Assembly (NCBI GenBank): GCA_905215155.1
Contig: CAJMPJ010000004.1
Coordinates: 62,001 to 126,000 of the forward strand
Source: an uncultured bacterium
GTDB taxonomy: Bacteria > Bacillota > Clostridia > Lachnospirales > Lachnospiraceae
Length of the DNA: 64,000 bases
Direction of reading: 5' to 3'
Part shown: positions 44,719 through 53,556 of the stretch, in pieces
Numbering within the stretch: position 1 is the first letter of the stretch
How the letters are laid out: each line of letters begins with the position of its first letter
The notes under the pieces: generated by a model
Seen by the model: only the letters and a program-made list of their open reading frames with translations
Database searches by the model: none
Told to the model about the DNA's origin: nothing
Made by a program: the position numbers and the translations under genes

Positions 44719-45621
44719 TTGAAGTATATCAGCGAGCTTTTAAAAGGTGTCATCATAGGAGTGGCCAACATCCTTCCCGGCATCAGCGGAGGAATGCTCG
44801 CCATTACAATGGGCGTGTACGATAAGATCATTCATGCGGTGAACCGAATTTTTAAGGAACCGGTGAAAAGCCTTCGGATTCTCCTTCCATATGGGATCGG
44901 AGCCGTTGCAGGTATTATTTTCCTTTCTCTGGTTTTTGAATATCTTTTTCATACATATCCCCTTCAGACCAAACTGTCATTTTTAGGATTGATCGCCGGA
45001 GGGCTTCCCGCCTTATTCCGGAAATCCTTTTCAAAGGAGCAGACCGACCGGAAAAAAGGTATTTTAACAACGGTGACCACCTGCGTTTTGGTGGTTCTCA
45101 TTACTTTCGTGGCGGAGACCGCGATCGCTTCCGGAAAGAGCGGAGGGACAATGGATCTGGCAACCGGAGCCGCTTATCTTTCTTCCGGAAAGTTCTGGTT
45201 CATCACCTTGTTTTTCATCGGTCTGGTGGCGGCAGCAACTATGATCGTGCCGGGAGTCAGCGGTTCCATGATCATGATGATGCTGGGATTTTACGAACCC
45301 ATTCTTCAGGCCAATAATGCATGCATTAGGGCTTTATCGGTTATGGATTTTTCCACACTTCTTTTTAATGTTGTGGTGCTGGCTCCGTATTTTGCCGGAA
45401 TGGCGGTCGGGGTGTTTTTATTTGCCAGAGCCGTGGAGCAGCTCCTGACCCGTCATGAATGCCAGATGTACCGGATCGTGATCGGTCTGGTTCTTTCTTC
45501 CCCCTTTGTAATCCTGTGGGACGTTCCATGGAAAAGCGTGGCGCTGTATGAACTTATGGGAGGGATTGCACTGGCCCTTCTTGGATATGTAGCTGCGGAC
45601 CTGCTGGGAGGAGAAGGGTGA
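44719..45621 (+). CDS. DUF368 membrane protein, PopT-type polyprenyl-phosphate translocase
   Basis: A 300-residue membrane protein of the DUF368 family: GVIIGVANILPGISGGMLAI at the N-terminus and its internal repeat GAATMIVPGVSGSMIMMMLG-like half near residue 175 are the family hallmarks, showing an inverted-repeat transporter with about eight helices. Members were shown to recycle undecaprenyl phosphate across the membrane for cell-wall synthesis. AGGAGG with six-base spacing sets a TTG start. Confidence 0.87.
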   Translation: MKYISELLKGVIIGVANILPGISGGMLAITMGVYDKIIHAVNRIFKEPVKSLRILLPYGIGAVAGIIFLSLVFEYLFHTYPLQTKLSFLGLIAGGLPALFRKSFSKEQTDRKKGILTTVTTCVLVVLITFVAETAIASGKSGGTMDLATGAAYLSSGKFWFITLFFIGLVAAATMIVPGVSGSMIMMMLGFYEPILQANNACIRALSVMDFSTLLFNVVVLAPYFAGMAVGVFLFARAVEQLLTRHECQMYRIVIGLVLSSPFVILWDVPWKSVALYELMGGIALALLGYVAADLLGGEG

Positions 45622-45656
45622 TGCTTTAAACAGTAGCCAATGCGGATTTTTCTAAA

Positions 45657-45725
45657 AGAAGGAAAGGCTTCTCAAATGCAGATATGAGGTCAATAACTGC
45701 ATTTGAGAGGTCTTTCCTTCTTTCT
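45657..45725. terminator. large bidirectional terminator
   Basis: AGAAGGAAAG..TCTCAAATGCAG pairs with CTGCATTTGAGA..CTTTCCTTCT, about 22 pairs, with short T-runs at both sides. It separates the DUF368 gene from the convergent sleC. Confidence 0.75.
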
Positions 45726-45743
45726 GTTAAAACCGTATGTTCT

Positions 45744-47009
45744 TTAAGAATATTCCGCAATACGGGTAATTCCCACATAGATGTGGGAGATCCGGTACCA
45801 GGTGGCAAAATCAATAATACCTGTTACAGGAAGTTTAAAAATACTCTGGAACTGGCGGACTGCTTCTGCCGTATCCGGTCCATAGATACCGTCGGCGGTG
45901 ATTCGCGGAATGGCAGTATAAACGCCTGCAATGGTATCCAACTGCTCCTGAACCTGCCGGACCTTATCTCCGCTTGCCCCAATGGTCAGGTTATAACCTG
46001 GGAACGAAGACGGAACGCCGGAAACCTGTTCTGCGGTGTTGATGTACATATCGCTTCCGTAATAGTTCCGGATGATCTGGATGGCGGTGTAGCCCTGTTC
46101 TCCTAAGTCACAGCTTCCCCATTGTGACATCCAGTTTGGGCACCGGACCCGCTGCCCGTCGCAGTACTGGGTAAGAATGGGCTGGCGGACTCCCGGACGG
46201 GACAAATAGCTGTTGAAGATTTCATCGACTACCTGGGAAATGCTTTCATAAATGTTGCGCCCATAGATCCATTTGTGGTCAAAAGCAGTGGAGGAGGTGA
46301 TGGTAAAATCATATCCCTGATTCCGGTACCATTCGGTATAGACCCGGTTCAAGGTGAAGCTCATAATGGCAAGAACATTGGCGATGATGGTTTCTCTGGG
46401 CCATGTGGCATAAATCTCACTGGATGCGACGTTTTTGATGTATTCTCCGTAAGGAACGTAATAATTAGGTGCTGTCGGGTCGGTAGGAACACCGTCGTGA
46501 ACGATGATGGTTTCAGGAATTACCACCTGGCTGAGGACGATTTCTCCTGTTTCTGCAACCGGCTTTACTTCTGCTTCGGCGATTTTGGGAGGATATTCCC
46601 CATACAGTGTGTGGTCCGGGATAACTATGGGCACATCAGGAGATACTTCATCTACGATGGGAACCATCCGTACGGGCTGAAGTGCCAGGGTGTCTGCGAG
46701 GATTTCCGTACCGTTGATGGAAACTGGTTCAAAGCCCTGGGCGCGGACGAAAAGTGAGTATTGGGAATAAGGCTGGACAAGGCTGGGAGATAAACTTAAA
46801 TCTACGGGAGGTGCGGAAAGGCTTACCTGCTCCGTCTGCCCGGAAGAATCAGTAACAAGCTGTTCCAATGTACTTTCCGGATCTCCGGTATAGGAAACGG
46901 AAATTTCTGCATTCTGTATGGGAAAGTTGTTTTCATTTGAAACAACATTTACCAGAAGAGAACCGGTCGCAGTGGTTTCCTGTGCTCTTGCTGTCATGTA
47001 TGGATTCAT
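45744..47009 (-). CDS. sleC: spore cortex-lytic enzyme SleC-like
   Basis: A 421-residue protein matching the clostridial cortex hydrolase SleC in length and order: an N-terminal pro-region with a carboxypeptidase-regulatory-like beta fold (GSLLVNVVSNENNFPIQNA), a central SpoIID/transglycosylase-like domain (about 200-330; PYGEYIKNVASSEIYATWP, and GYTAIQIIRNYYG), and a C-terminal peptidoglycan-binding domain (DGIYGPDTAEAVRQFQ). In clostridia SleC is stored in spores and activated by Csp proteases at germination. No signal peptide is seen, as expected. AAGGGGA on the minus strand places the start at 47009. Confidence 0.82.
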   Translation of the reverse strand: MNPYMTARAQETTATGSLLVNVVSNENNFPIQNAEISVSYTGDPESTLEQLVTDSSGQTEQVSLSAPPVDLSLSPSLVQPYSQYSLFVRAQGFEPVSINGTEILADTLALQPVRMVPIVDEVSPDVPIVIPDHTLYGEYPPKIAEAEVKPVAETGEIVLSQVVIPETIIVHDGVPTDPTAPNYYVPYGEYIKNVASSEIYATWPRETIIANVLAIMSFTLNRVYTEWYRNQGYDFTITSSTAFDHKWIYGRNIYESISQVVDEIFNSYLSRPGVRQPILTQYCDGQRVRCPNWMSQWGSCDLGEQGYTAIQIIRNYYGSDMYINTAEQVSGVPSSFPGYNLTIGASGDKVRQVQEQLDTIAGVYTAIPRITADGIYGPDTAEAVRQFQSIFKLPVTGIIDFATWYRISHIYVGITRIAEYS

Positions 47010-47069
47010 AGGATTCCCCTTAATGGAATGATTGTTATAAATATATTGCCGGATGGCAGAAATCATTAC

Positions 47070-47114
47070 AAAAGTCCCCGCAGAGTCATAAAAAACATTC
47101 TGCGGGGGACTTTT
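47070..47114. terminator. terminator between the 65-residue gene and sleC
   Basis: AAAAGTCCCCGCAGA pairs with TCTGCGGGGGACTTTT; T-rich on both strands. Confidence 0.8.
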
Positions 47115-47311
47115 CAGAAAAAGGATGATTTGGGTTCGTGAAACATGGATTCCACGTAATTGCGCATTTCCTGACGGCTGTCAATGTTTCTTGCACCTTC
47201 TACAATGGCATTTCTCTCAGGTTCGGAAAGGCCTGCAAATCGGTTAAGAATGTCGGAGTGCTGTGCCAATTCCATGGTGAATCCGATTGGAAGATCACTG
47301 TTATCAATCAT
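47114..47311 (-). CDS. small conserved-looking protein of unknown function
   Basis: A 65-residue soluble protein (DLPIGFTMELAQHSDILNRF, then LSEPERNAIVEGARNIDSRQ), helical and charged. I do not know its function; similar small proteins with an L-P-I-G-F-x-M-x-L-A-Q start seem common in Lachnospiraceae, which I recall only in general terms. GAGGTG precedes ATG 47311 on the minus strand. It has its own terminator and stands alone between sleC and carA. Confidence 0.65.
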   Translation of the reverse strand: MIDNSDLPIGFTMELAQHSDILNRFAGLSEPERNAIVEGARNIDSRQEMRNYVESMFHEPKSSFF

Positions 47312-47472
47312 ATTTATCACCTCGGTCCTATTTTCCCCGAATTGGGCCGAAAGTATACTTTTGAATATAATACCAGAGGAAGATTGCATAATTATACAAC
47401 ATTATATGGATATTATTTAGAATATTAAAAAAACATGAATAAAAAATGGAAAAAGAATTGCGAAGAAAACGG

Positions 47473-47501
47473 TTGAAAAATGTCACAGGATAATGTATAA
47501 T
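47473..47501 (+). promoter_or_regulatory. promoter of carAB
   Basis: TTGAAA (47473-47478), 17-base spacer, TATAAT (47496-47501). The ~60-base leader shows no clear attenuator. Confidence 0.75.
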
Positions 47502-47570
47502 CTATTCAATTTGGGCAGATATCAGTCGGCCTAATAACCATAGCATTGAGAAAGGATTGGGACTTTGCGT

Positions 47571-48650
47571 ATGAAAGCTTTTTTAATACTGGAAGACGGC
47601 ACTGTGTTTACAGGGACAAGCATTGGTTCAACACGGGAAGTAATAAGCGAGATTGTATTCAATACTTCCATGACGGGATATTTAGAAGTCCTCACCGACC
47701 CCTCTTATGCGGGGCAGGCAGTTGTAATGACTTATCCGTTAATTGGCAATTACGGCATTTGCCGGGAAGATATGGAATCATTAAAACCGTGGCCCGATGG
47801 CTACATTGTCAGAGAATTATCTAGAATCCCCAGCAACTTTAGATGTGGGGATACCATTCAGCATTTCTTAGAAGAAAACGACATTCCAGGTATCAGTGGT
47901 ATCGATACGAGAGCCCTAACAAAAATTTTAAGAGAAAAAGGTACGATGAACGGCATGATTACAACCAATGAAGGTTTTGATCTTGATGACGTCATTTCAC
48001 GTATGAAAAAATATTCTGTTACCGGTGTGGTAAAGGCTACTACCTGTAAGGAAAAGCATGTCCTTCCGGGCGATGGAAAGAGAGTTGCACTCCTTGATTT
48101 GGGGGCAAAGAAGAATATCGCCCGCTCTTTAAATGAGAGAGGCTGCGAAGTGACGGTATATCCTGCCGGTACGAAAGCAGAAGAGATCCTGTCCGGGGAT
48201 TTTGACGGCATCATGCTGTCCAACGGACCTGGTGACCCAAAGGAGTGTACGGAAATCATTGCTGAGATAAAGAAACTGTACGATTCCAATGTTCCCATTT
48301 TCGCCATCTGCCTGGGGCATCAGCTTATGGCACTTGCAACCGGAGCGGATACTCATAAATTAAAGTATGGACACCGGGGCGGAAACCACCCGGTCAGGGA
48401 TTTAGAAACCGGACGCGTTTATATTTCCTCCCAGAACCACGGTTATGTGGTTGATGAAGATACCGTGGACCCGGCTGTTGCGGTTCCTGCATTCGTAAAC
48501 GTCAATGACGGAACCAATGAGGGGTTAAAGTATACCAATAAGAACATATTCACCGTACAGTACCATCCGGAAGCCTGTCCGGGACCACAGGATTCCAGCT
48601 ACTTATTTGACCGGTTTATAAACATGATGGAGGAGGAAAATAATGCCTAA
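47571..48650 (+). CDS. carA: carbamoyl-phosphate synthase small subunit
   Basis: A 359-residue glutaminase subunit that supplies ammonia to CarB for arginine and pyrimidine synthesis. The class I amidotransferase triad is visible: Cys in FAICLGHQ (about 245) and His/Glu in YHPEACPGP (about 330). The N-terminal SGYLEVLTDPSYAGQ-type motif (here TGYLEVLTDPSYAGQ) is characteristic. An in-frame TTG at 47565 has better spacing to AAAGGA; ATG 47571 is chosen because the family starts MKAFL. Overlaps carB by 8 bases. Confidence 0.93.
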   Translation: MKAFLILEDGTVFTGTSIGSTREVISEIVFNTSMTGYLEVLTDPSYAGQAVVMTYPLIGNYGICREDMESLKPWPDGYIVRELSRIPSNFRCGDTIQHFLEENDIPGISGIDTRALTKILREKGTMNGMITTNEGFDLDDVISRMKKYSVTGVVKATTCKEKHVLPGDGKRVALLDLGAKKNIARSLNERGCEVTVYPAGTKAEEILSGDFDGIMLSNGPGDPKECTEIIAEIKKLYDSNVPIFAICLGHQLMALATGADTHKLKYGHRGGNHPVRDLETGRVYISSQNHGYVVDEDTVDPAVAVPAFVNVNDGTNEGLKYTNKNIFTVQYHPEACPGPQDSSYLFDRFINMMEEENNA

Positions 48651-51600
48651 GATTCAGGATATTAAGAAAGTGCTCGTTCTTGGCTCCGGCCCGATCATCA
48701 TCGGCCAGGCTGCAGAATTCGATTATGCCGGGACCCAGGCCTGCCGTTCCTTAAAAGAGGAAGGCGTAGAGGTTGTTTTATTAAATTCCAATCCTGCCAC
48801 CATCATGACGGATAAGGATATTGCAGATAAAGTATACATCGAGCCTTTGACGGTCGAGGTGGTGGAGCAGCTTATTTTAAAAGAAAAACCGGACAGCGTG
48901 CTTCCGACCCTGGGCGGCCAGGCAGGATTAAATCTTGCCATGGAGCTTGCTGACAACGGCTTTTTGGAAAAGCACAACGTCCGCCTCATCGGAACCACGG
49001 CTCTCACCATTAAAAAGGCAGAAGACCGTGAGATGTTTAAGGAAACCATGGAAAAGATCGGGGAACCGGTAGCTCCTTCCGATATTGTGGAGAATGTGGA
49101 AGACGGACTTCGGATCGCGGAAGAAATCGGATATCCCATCGTTCTTCGTCCTGCTTATACCCTGGGAGGTTCGGGCGGCGGGATTGCTGAGAATCCGGCC
49201 CAGTGCCGTGAGATTCTTGAAAACGGACTTCGCTTATCCCGTGTGGGACAGGTTCTGGTAGAACGCTGTATCGCCGGATGGAAGGAAATTGAATATGAAG
49301 TTATGCGGGACGGTGCAGGAAATGTGATCACCGTATGTAATATGGAAAACATCGACCCTGTAGGTGTTCATACCGGAGACAGCATCGTAGTGGCGCCGTC
49401 CCAGACCCTTGGAGACAAAGAGTACCAGATGCTGCGTACCTCCGCATTAAAGATCATCAGCGAGCTGGGGATCACAGGCGGCTGTAACGTACAGTACGCC
49501 CTTCACCCGGAAAGCTTTGAGTACTGCGTGATCGAGGTAAACCCACGTGTAAGCCGTTCCTCTGCGCTTGCATCAAAGGCTACCGGATATCCCATTGCAA
49601 AGGTGGCGGCAAAGATTGCCTTAGGATATACCCTGGATGAGATCAAGAATGCGGTAACGAAAAAAACCTATGCAAGCTTTGAACCCATGCTTGATTACTG
49701 TGTGGTTAAGATGCCCCGCCTTCCGTTTGATAAGTTTTTAAGTGCCAAGAGAACTCTGGGTACCCAGATGAAGGCGACGGGTGAGGTCATGAGCATCTGC
49801 ACCAGCTTTGAAGGCGGCCTTATGAAAGCCATCCGCTCTCTGGAGCAGCATGTGGACAGCCTGCTGTCTTATGACTTTACGGAACTTACGGATGAAGAAC
49901 TGACAGAAACCCTTCATCTGGTGGATGACAGAAGAATCTGGGTCATTGCAGAGGCGATCAGAAGAGGCTTTTCCTATGAGACCATTCATGAGATCACAAA
50001 GGTCGATGTGTGGTTTATTGATAAGCTGGCCATTCTTGTGGAGATGGAAGAAGCACTGAAAAAAGGTCCTCTGACCACCGAATTATTAAAGGAAGCCAAA
50101 CGTCTGGAATTCCCGGATACTGTGATTTCCAGGCTGACCGGAATCTCTGTGGAAGACATTCATCAGAGAAGAAAAGACAACGGCATTACAGCGGCATTTA
50201 AGATGGTAGATACCTGTGCGGCTGAATTTGCCGCCGAAACACCTTATTATTACTCCTGCTTTGGAAGTGAGAATGAAGCCATTCAGACTTCCGGAAGAAA
50301 GAAAGTATTGGTTCTGGGTTCCGGTCCTATCCGCATCGGCCAGGGAATCGAGTTTGACTTCTGCTCCGTTCACAGCACCTGGAGCTTCAGCAGAGAAGGC
50401 TATGAGACGATCATTGTCAATAACAACCCTGAGACCGTAAGTACAGACTTTGATATTGCCGATAAACTGTATTTTGAACCTCTTACTCCGGAGGATGTGG
50501 AGAGCATTGTGGACATCGAAAAGCCGGACGGAGCAGTGGTACAGTTCGGCGGACAGACTGCCATCAAACTGACCGAAGCGCTGATGAAGATGGGAGTCCC
50601 CATTCTTGGAACCGCAGCAGAAGATGTAGATGCAGCGGAAGACCGGGAGCTTTTTGATAAGATCCTGGAAGAATGCCAGATCCCAAGACCAGCCGGACAG
50701 ACTGTATTTACAGCGGAAGAAGCGAAGACGGTGGCAAACCAGCTTGGTTATCCGGTGTTAGTAAGACCTTCCTATGTACTTGGCGGACAGGGAATGCAGA
50801 TTGCGATTTCCGATCAGGATGTGGACGAATTCATCGGAATCATCAATCAGATTGCCCAGGAACACCCGATTCTGGTGGATAAATATATTATGGGAAAAGA
50901 GATCGAAGTCGATGCAGTCTGCGACGGCCAGGAGATCTTAATCCCTGGCATTATGGAGCATATCGAACGTGCCGGTGTCCATTCCGGTGACAGTATTTCC
51001 GTATATCCGGCTCAGAGCATTGACGAGGAAGTCAAGGGAAAGCTGGTGGAATACACCAGAAGACTGGCGAGGGCTCTTCATGTAAAGGGTATGATCAATA
51101 TTCAGTTCATTGTGAGCGGAAAAGACGTATATGTTATCGAGGTAAATCCTCGTTCTTCCCGTACGGTGCCATATATCAGTAAAGTGACCGGAATTCCTAT
51201 CGTTCCTCTGGCGACCCAGGTGATTTGCGGCCATACCATTAAGGAGCTGGGGTATGAGCCGGGGCTGCAGCCGGAGGCAGATTACATTGCCGTAAAGATG
51301 CCGGTATTCTCCTTTGAGAAGATCCGCGGCGCAGACATCAATCTGGGACCGGAGATGAAATCCACGGGAGAGTGTCTTGGAATTGCCAAGACCTTTAACG
51401 AGGCACTTTATAAGGCGTTTGCAGGAGCAGGCATTAAGCTGCCCAGGCATAAGAATATGATTATCACCGTAAAAGATTCCGACAAGGAAGAGATCATTGA
51501 AATTGCAAGAAGGTTCCAGGCACAGGGCTATAAGATATTCTCCACCTCCGGAACTGCGAAGGTATTAAATGAAAACGGTGTAAAAGCCCTTATGGTGCGG

Positions 51601-51846
51601 AAGCTGGAACAGGAATCGCCCAATCTGCTGGACTTGATTCTGGGGCATGAAATTGATCTGGTCATTGATACCCCGCCTCAGGGGGCCGACAGAAGCAAAG
51701 ACGGGTTTACGATCCGCAGAAATGCCATTGAAACCGGCGTGACTGTTCTTACTTCCCTGGATACGGCAGCAGCCCTGGTGACCAGTATGGAAAACCGGGC
51801 CAAAGAATTGACCCTCATCGACATTGCACAGGTTAAAAATATATAA
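48643..51846 (+). CDS. carB: carbamoyl-phosphate synthase large subunit
   Basis: A 1067-residue synthetase made of two homologous ATP-grasp halves. The first (about 1-400) begins KKVLVLGSGPIIIGQAAEFD, the second (about 550-930) begins KKVLVLGSGPIRIGQGIEFD, and a C-terminal MGS-like allosteric domain follows (about 940-1067). Length is standard. It joins bicarbonate, ammonia from CarA and two ATP into carbamoyl phosphate through an internal tunnel. It overlaps the end of carA, so the subunits are coupled. Confidence 0.95.
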   Translation: MPKIQDIKKVLVLGSGPIIIGQAAEFDYAGTQACRSLKEEGVEVVLLNSNPATIMTDKDIADKVYIEPLTVEVVEQLILKEKPDSVLPTLGGQAGLNLAMELADNGFLEKHNVRLIGTTALTIKKAEDREMFKETMEKIGEPVAPSDIVENVEDGLRIAEEIGYPIVLRPAYTLGGSGGGIAENPAQCREILENGLRLSRVGQVLVERCIAGWKEIEYEVMRDGAGNVITVCNMENIDPVGVHTGDSIVVAPSQTLGDKEYQMLRTSALKIISELGITGGCNVQYALHPESFEYCVIEVNPRVSRSSALASKATGYPIAKVAAKIALGYTLDEIKNAVTKKTYASFEPMLDYCVVKMPRLPFDKFLSAKRTLGTQMKATGEVMSICTSFEGGLMKAIRSLEQHVDSLLSYDFTELTDEELTETLHLVDDRRIWVIAEAIRRGFSYETIHEITKVDVWFIDKLAILVEMEEALKKGPLTTELLKEAKRLEFPDTVISRLTGISVEDIHQRRKDNGITAAFKMVDTCAAEFAAETPYYYSCFGSENEAIQTSGRKKVLVLGSGPIRIGQGIEFDFCSVHSTWSFSREGYETIIVNNNPETVSTDFDIADKLYFEPLTPEDVESIVDIEKPDGAVVQFGGQTAIKLTEALMKMGVPILGTAAEDVDAAEDRELFDKILEECQIPRPAGQTVFTAEEAKTVANQLGYPVLVRPSYVLGGQGMQIAISDQDVDEFIGIINQIAQEHPILVDKYIMGKEIEVDAVCDGQEILIPGIMEHIERAGVHSGDSISVYPAQSIDEEVKGKLVEYTRRLARALHVKGMINIQFIVSGKDVYVIEVNPRSSRTVPYISKVTGIPIVPLATQVICGHTIKELGYEPGLQPEADYIAVKMPVFSFEKIRGADINLGPEMKSTGECLGIAKTFNEALYKAFAGAGIKLPRHKNMIITVKDSDKEEIIEIARRFQAQGYKIFSTSGTAKVLNENGVKALMVRKLEQESPNLLDLILGHEIDLVIDTPPQGADRSKDGFTIRRNAIETGVTVLTSLDTAAALVTSMENRAKELTLIDIAQVKNI

Positions 51847-51860
51847 GGAATTGAGATGAT

Positions 51861-52169
51861 ATGATATTTTACATCAACAAACAGGCGGTAGAAATTAAAA
51901 CCAGATTTGATAATGCACCACTGACTTCCCCCAATGAGGCTTGTGCGGCCATGGGAATGCTCTATAAAATCTATGGCCTGCCTGTTCCTGAAAAAAAGGA
52001 CATGGTAAGCCAGATGAAAGAGGATTTTCATGCAGCAGTAAAAGATCTTCCGGTTCCGTCGGAGTTTGCTGCAAAAATCATAAGTCTACTTGATGCGTAT
52101 TATAAAGATGATCCGGTGACGGAGGAGATCTATGAATTGTTAAAATACAGTTATGAAGAGCAGAAATAG
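51861..52169 (+). CDS. small protein downstream of carB, unknown function
   Basis: A 102-residue protein with no recognisable motif, membrane segment or signal. It is helical and acidic (SPNEACAAMGMLYKIYG, then VTEEIYELLKYSYEEQK). It starts 14 bases after carB and precedes the shared terminator, so it is probably the last gene of the car transcript. I do not recognise it and give no function. Confidence 0.65.
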   Translation: MIFYINKQAVEIKTRFDNAPLTSPNEACAAMGMLYKIYGLPVPEKKDMVSQMKEDFHAAVKDLPVPSEFAAKIISLLDAYYKDDPVTEEIYELLKYSYEEQK

Positions 52170-52178
52170 CTTTTCAAT

Positions 52179-52229
52179 ATAGAAGAAAGGCCGGAATTAC
52201 AGGTAATCCTGTTCCGGCCTTTCTTCTAT
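52179..52229. terminator. bidirectional terminator between carB region and cotJ operon
   Basis: ATAGAAGAAAGGCCGGAA pairs with TTCCGGCCTTTCTTCTAT, 18 perfect pairs. Confidence 0.85.
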
Positions 52230-52245
52230 ATTAATGTCAGATTCA

Positions 52246-52866
52246 TTACTGTGCTGGTTTTTTGACAAATTGTTTGTCAAATTCAGGGTTGAAATAGTAG
52301 AAGTTTTTCGCATCTAAATCAGATTTGATTTTTTCAAGGGCCTCTCCAAACCGCTGGAAATGCACCACTTCTCTTGCCCGAAGGAATTTCAGTGGTTCCC
52401 GTACGTCTGGATCTGTGATGATACGAATTAAGTTATCATAGGTGGTTCTTGCTTTCTGTTCTGCGGCAAGGTCCTCGATCAAATCGGTGATGGCATCGCC
52501 TTTGGACTGAAACTCGCATGCATTGAAGGGAACTCCGGCAGCGGCAGTCGGCCAGAGCGCGGTGGTATGATCAATATAATATGCATCAAACCCTGCGGTT
52601 TTTGCCTGTTCCGCAGACAAGTTTTTCGTCAGCTGATAGATAATGGAACAAATCATTTCAAGATGACCCAGTTCTTCTGTCCCGATATCGGTCAAAAGTC
52701 CTCCCACTTCTTTGCATGGCATGGTATATCTCTGGGAAAGATACCGCATAGAAGCAGCTAATTCTCCGTCAGGACCGCCGAACTGGCTGATGACCAGAGA
52801 GGCAGTTTTAGGACAGGTCTCTTTAATGTTTACCGGGAACTGCAGTCTTTTTTCATAACTCCACAT
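52246..52866 (-). CDS. cotJC: spore coat protein CotJC, manganese-catalase family
   Basis: A 206-residue ferritin-like protein of the Mn-catalase family. Glu/His metal residues are visible in TDIGTEELGHLEM (about 62-74) and REVVHFQRF near the end. CotJC is an inner spore-coat protein, possibly with catalase activity. It is the last gene of the cotJABC set, starting on the stop codon of cotJB. Confidence 0.9.
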   Translation of the reverse strand: MWSYEKRLQFPVNIKETCPKTASLVISQFGGPDGELAASMRYLSQRYTMPCKEVGGLLTDIGTEELGHLEMICSIIYQLTKNLSAEQAKTAGFDAYYIDHTTALWPTAAAGVPFNACEFQSKGDAITDLIEDLAAEQKARTTYDNLIRIITDPDVREPLKFLRAREVVHFQRFGEALEKIKSDLDAKNFYYFNPEFDKQFVKKPAQ

Positions 52867-53165
52867 TATACATTACCTCCTTCCCACGGCAGGGGACCAT
52901 CGGCCCAGGTGAAATGCTTCTGCCCTGGGTATTTTGTGTTGATGTCATTTTTGTTATTGGTATCCGGGCAGACACAGTCCATGGTGAGAGGTTCAAAATT
53001 TTCTGTGTAGTTTTTTAACAGCTGCTTTCTCTGTTCCATGGCTTGCTTAAATGCAGTCAGCGCTTCCTGATCCACTGGATGAGTATCCAGATACAAGGTT
53101 AAGTCGTTGACCGTAAAACTGATTTCTGTAATTTGTTTTAAGAGATTATTGCGGTCTGCCATCAT
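52866..53165 (-). CDS. cotJB: spore coat protein CotJB
   Basis: A 99-residue protein with FTVNDLTLYLDTHPVDQEAL near residues 14-33 and a C-terminal part ending near FTWADGPLPWEGG, the usual hallmarks of CotJB. It overlaps cotJA by four bases and abuts cotJC, forming the classic three-gene coat operon expressed late in the mother cell. Confidence 0.88.
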   Translation of the reverse strand: MMADRNNLLKQITEISFTVNDLTLYLDTHPVDQEALTAFKQAMEQRKQLLKNYTENFEPLTMDCVCPDTNNKNDINTKYPGQKHFTWADGPLPWEGGNV

Positions 53166-53359
53166 GCCTCACCTCCCGTAACATAGAAGGGGAGATTCAG
53201 GCTTGGAAATATGGTGCCGTTTTTTAAAGCTGCTGCCGGGTCATAGGGCTGTTCCCAAGGCTGCATAGGCACAGTAGCAATTGCAAGCTGAACCGTTGCC
53301 GATGGTGTTGCAGGACATGGTTTTGTTTTATCATTTCCGCATGAAGTCGTTGAATTCAT
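53162..53359 (-). CDS. cotJA: spore coat-associated protein CotJA
   Basis: A 65-residue Pro-rich protein with LAIATVPMQPWEQPYDPAAA followed by LKNGTIFPSLNLPF, the family signature. AAAGGAG with six-base spacing sets the start at 53359. The N-terminal part is Ser/Thr/Cys-rich. First gene of the operon; a sporulation-sigma promoter would be expected upstream but I could not assign one with confidence. Confidence 0.87.
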   Translation of the reverse strand: MNSTTSCGNDKTKPCPATPSATVQLAIATVPMQPWEQPYDPAAALKNGTIFPSLNLPFYVTGGEA

Positions 53360-53556
53360 AAAAACACTCCTTTCAGTTCTGTCATTCATCCTTCTTTTTT
53401 ATTATGAACATAAGAATGAAAAATACATTGCAAAAATTCTCCCATATTAACCACCGTAATGTTATTGTAATAAATGGAAAAATGAAATATAATGAAATGG
53501 AATACGAGGGAAAAGACAGAATATGGAAAAACAAATTAAGACGGGAGAGCAGAGGT

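Noticed and set aside
47114..47428. Plus-strand frames opposite the 65-residue gene
   Set aside because: Shadows of the minus-strand gene and its terminator, without ribosome sites.
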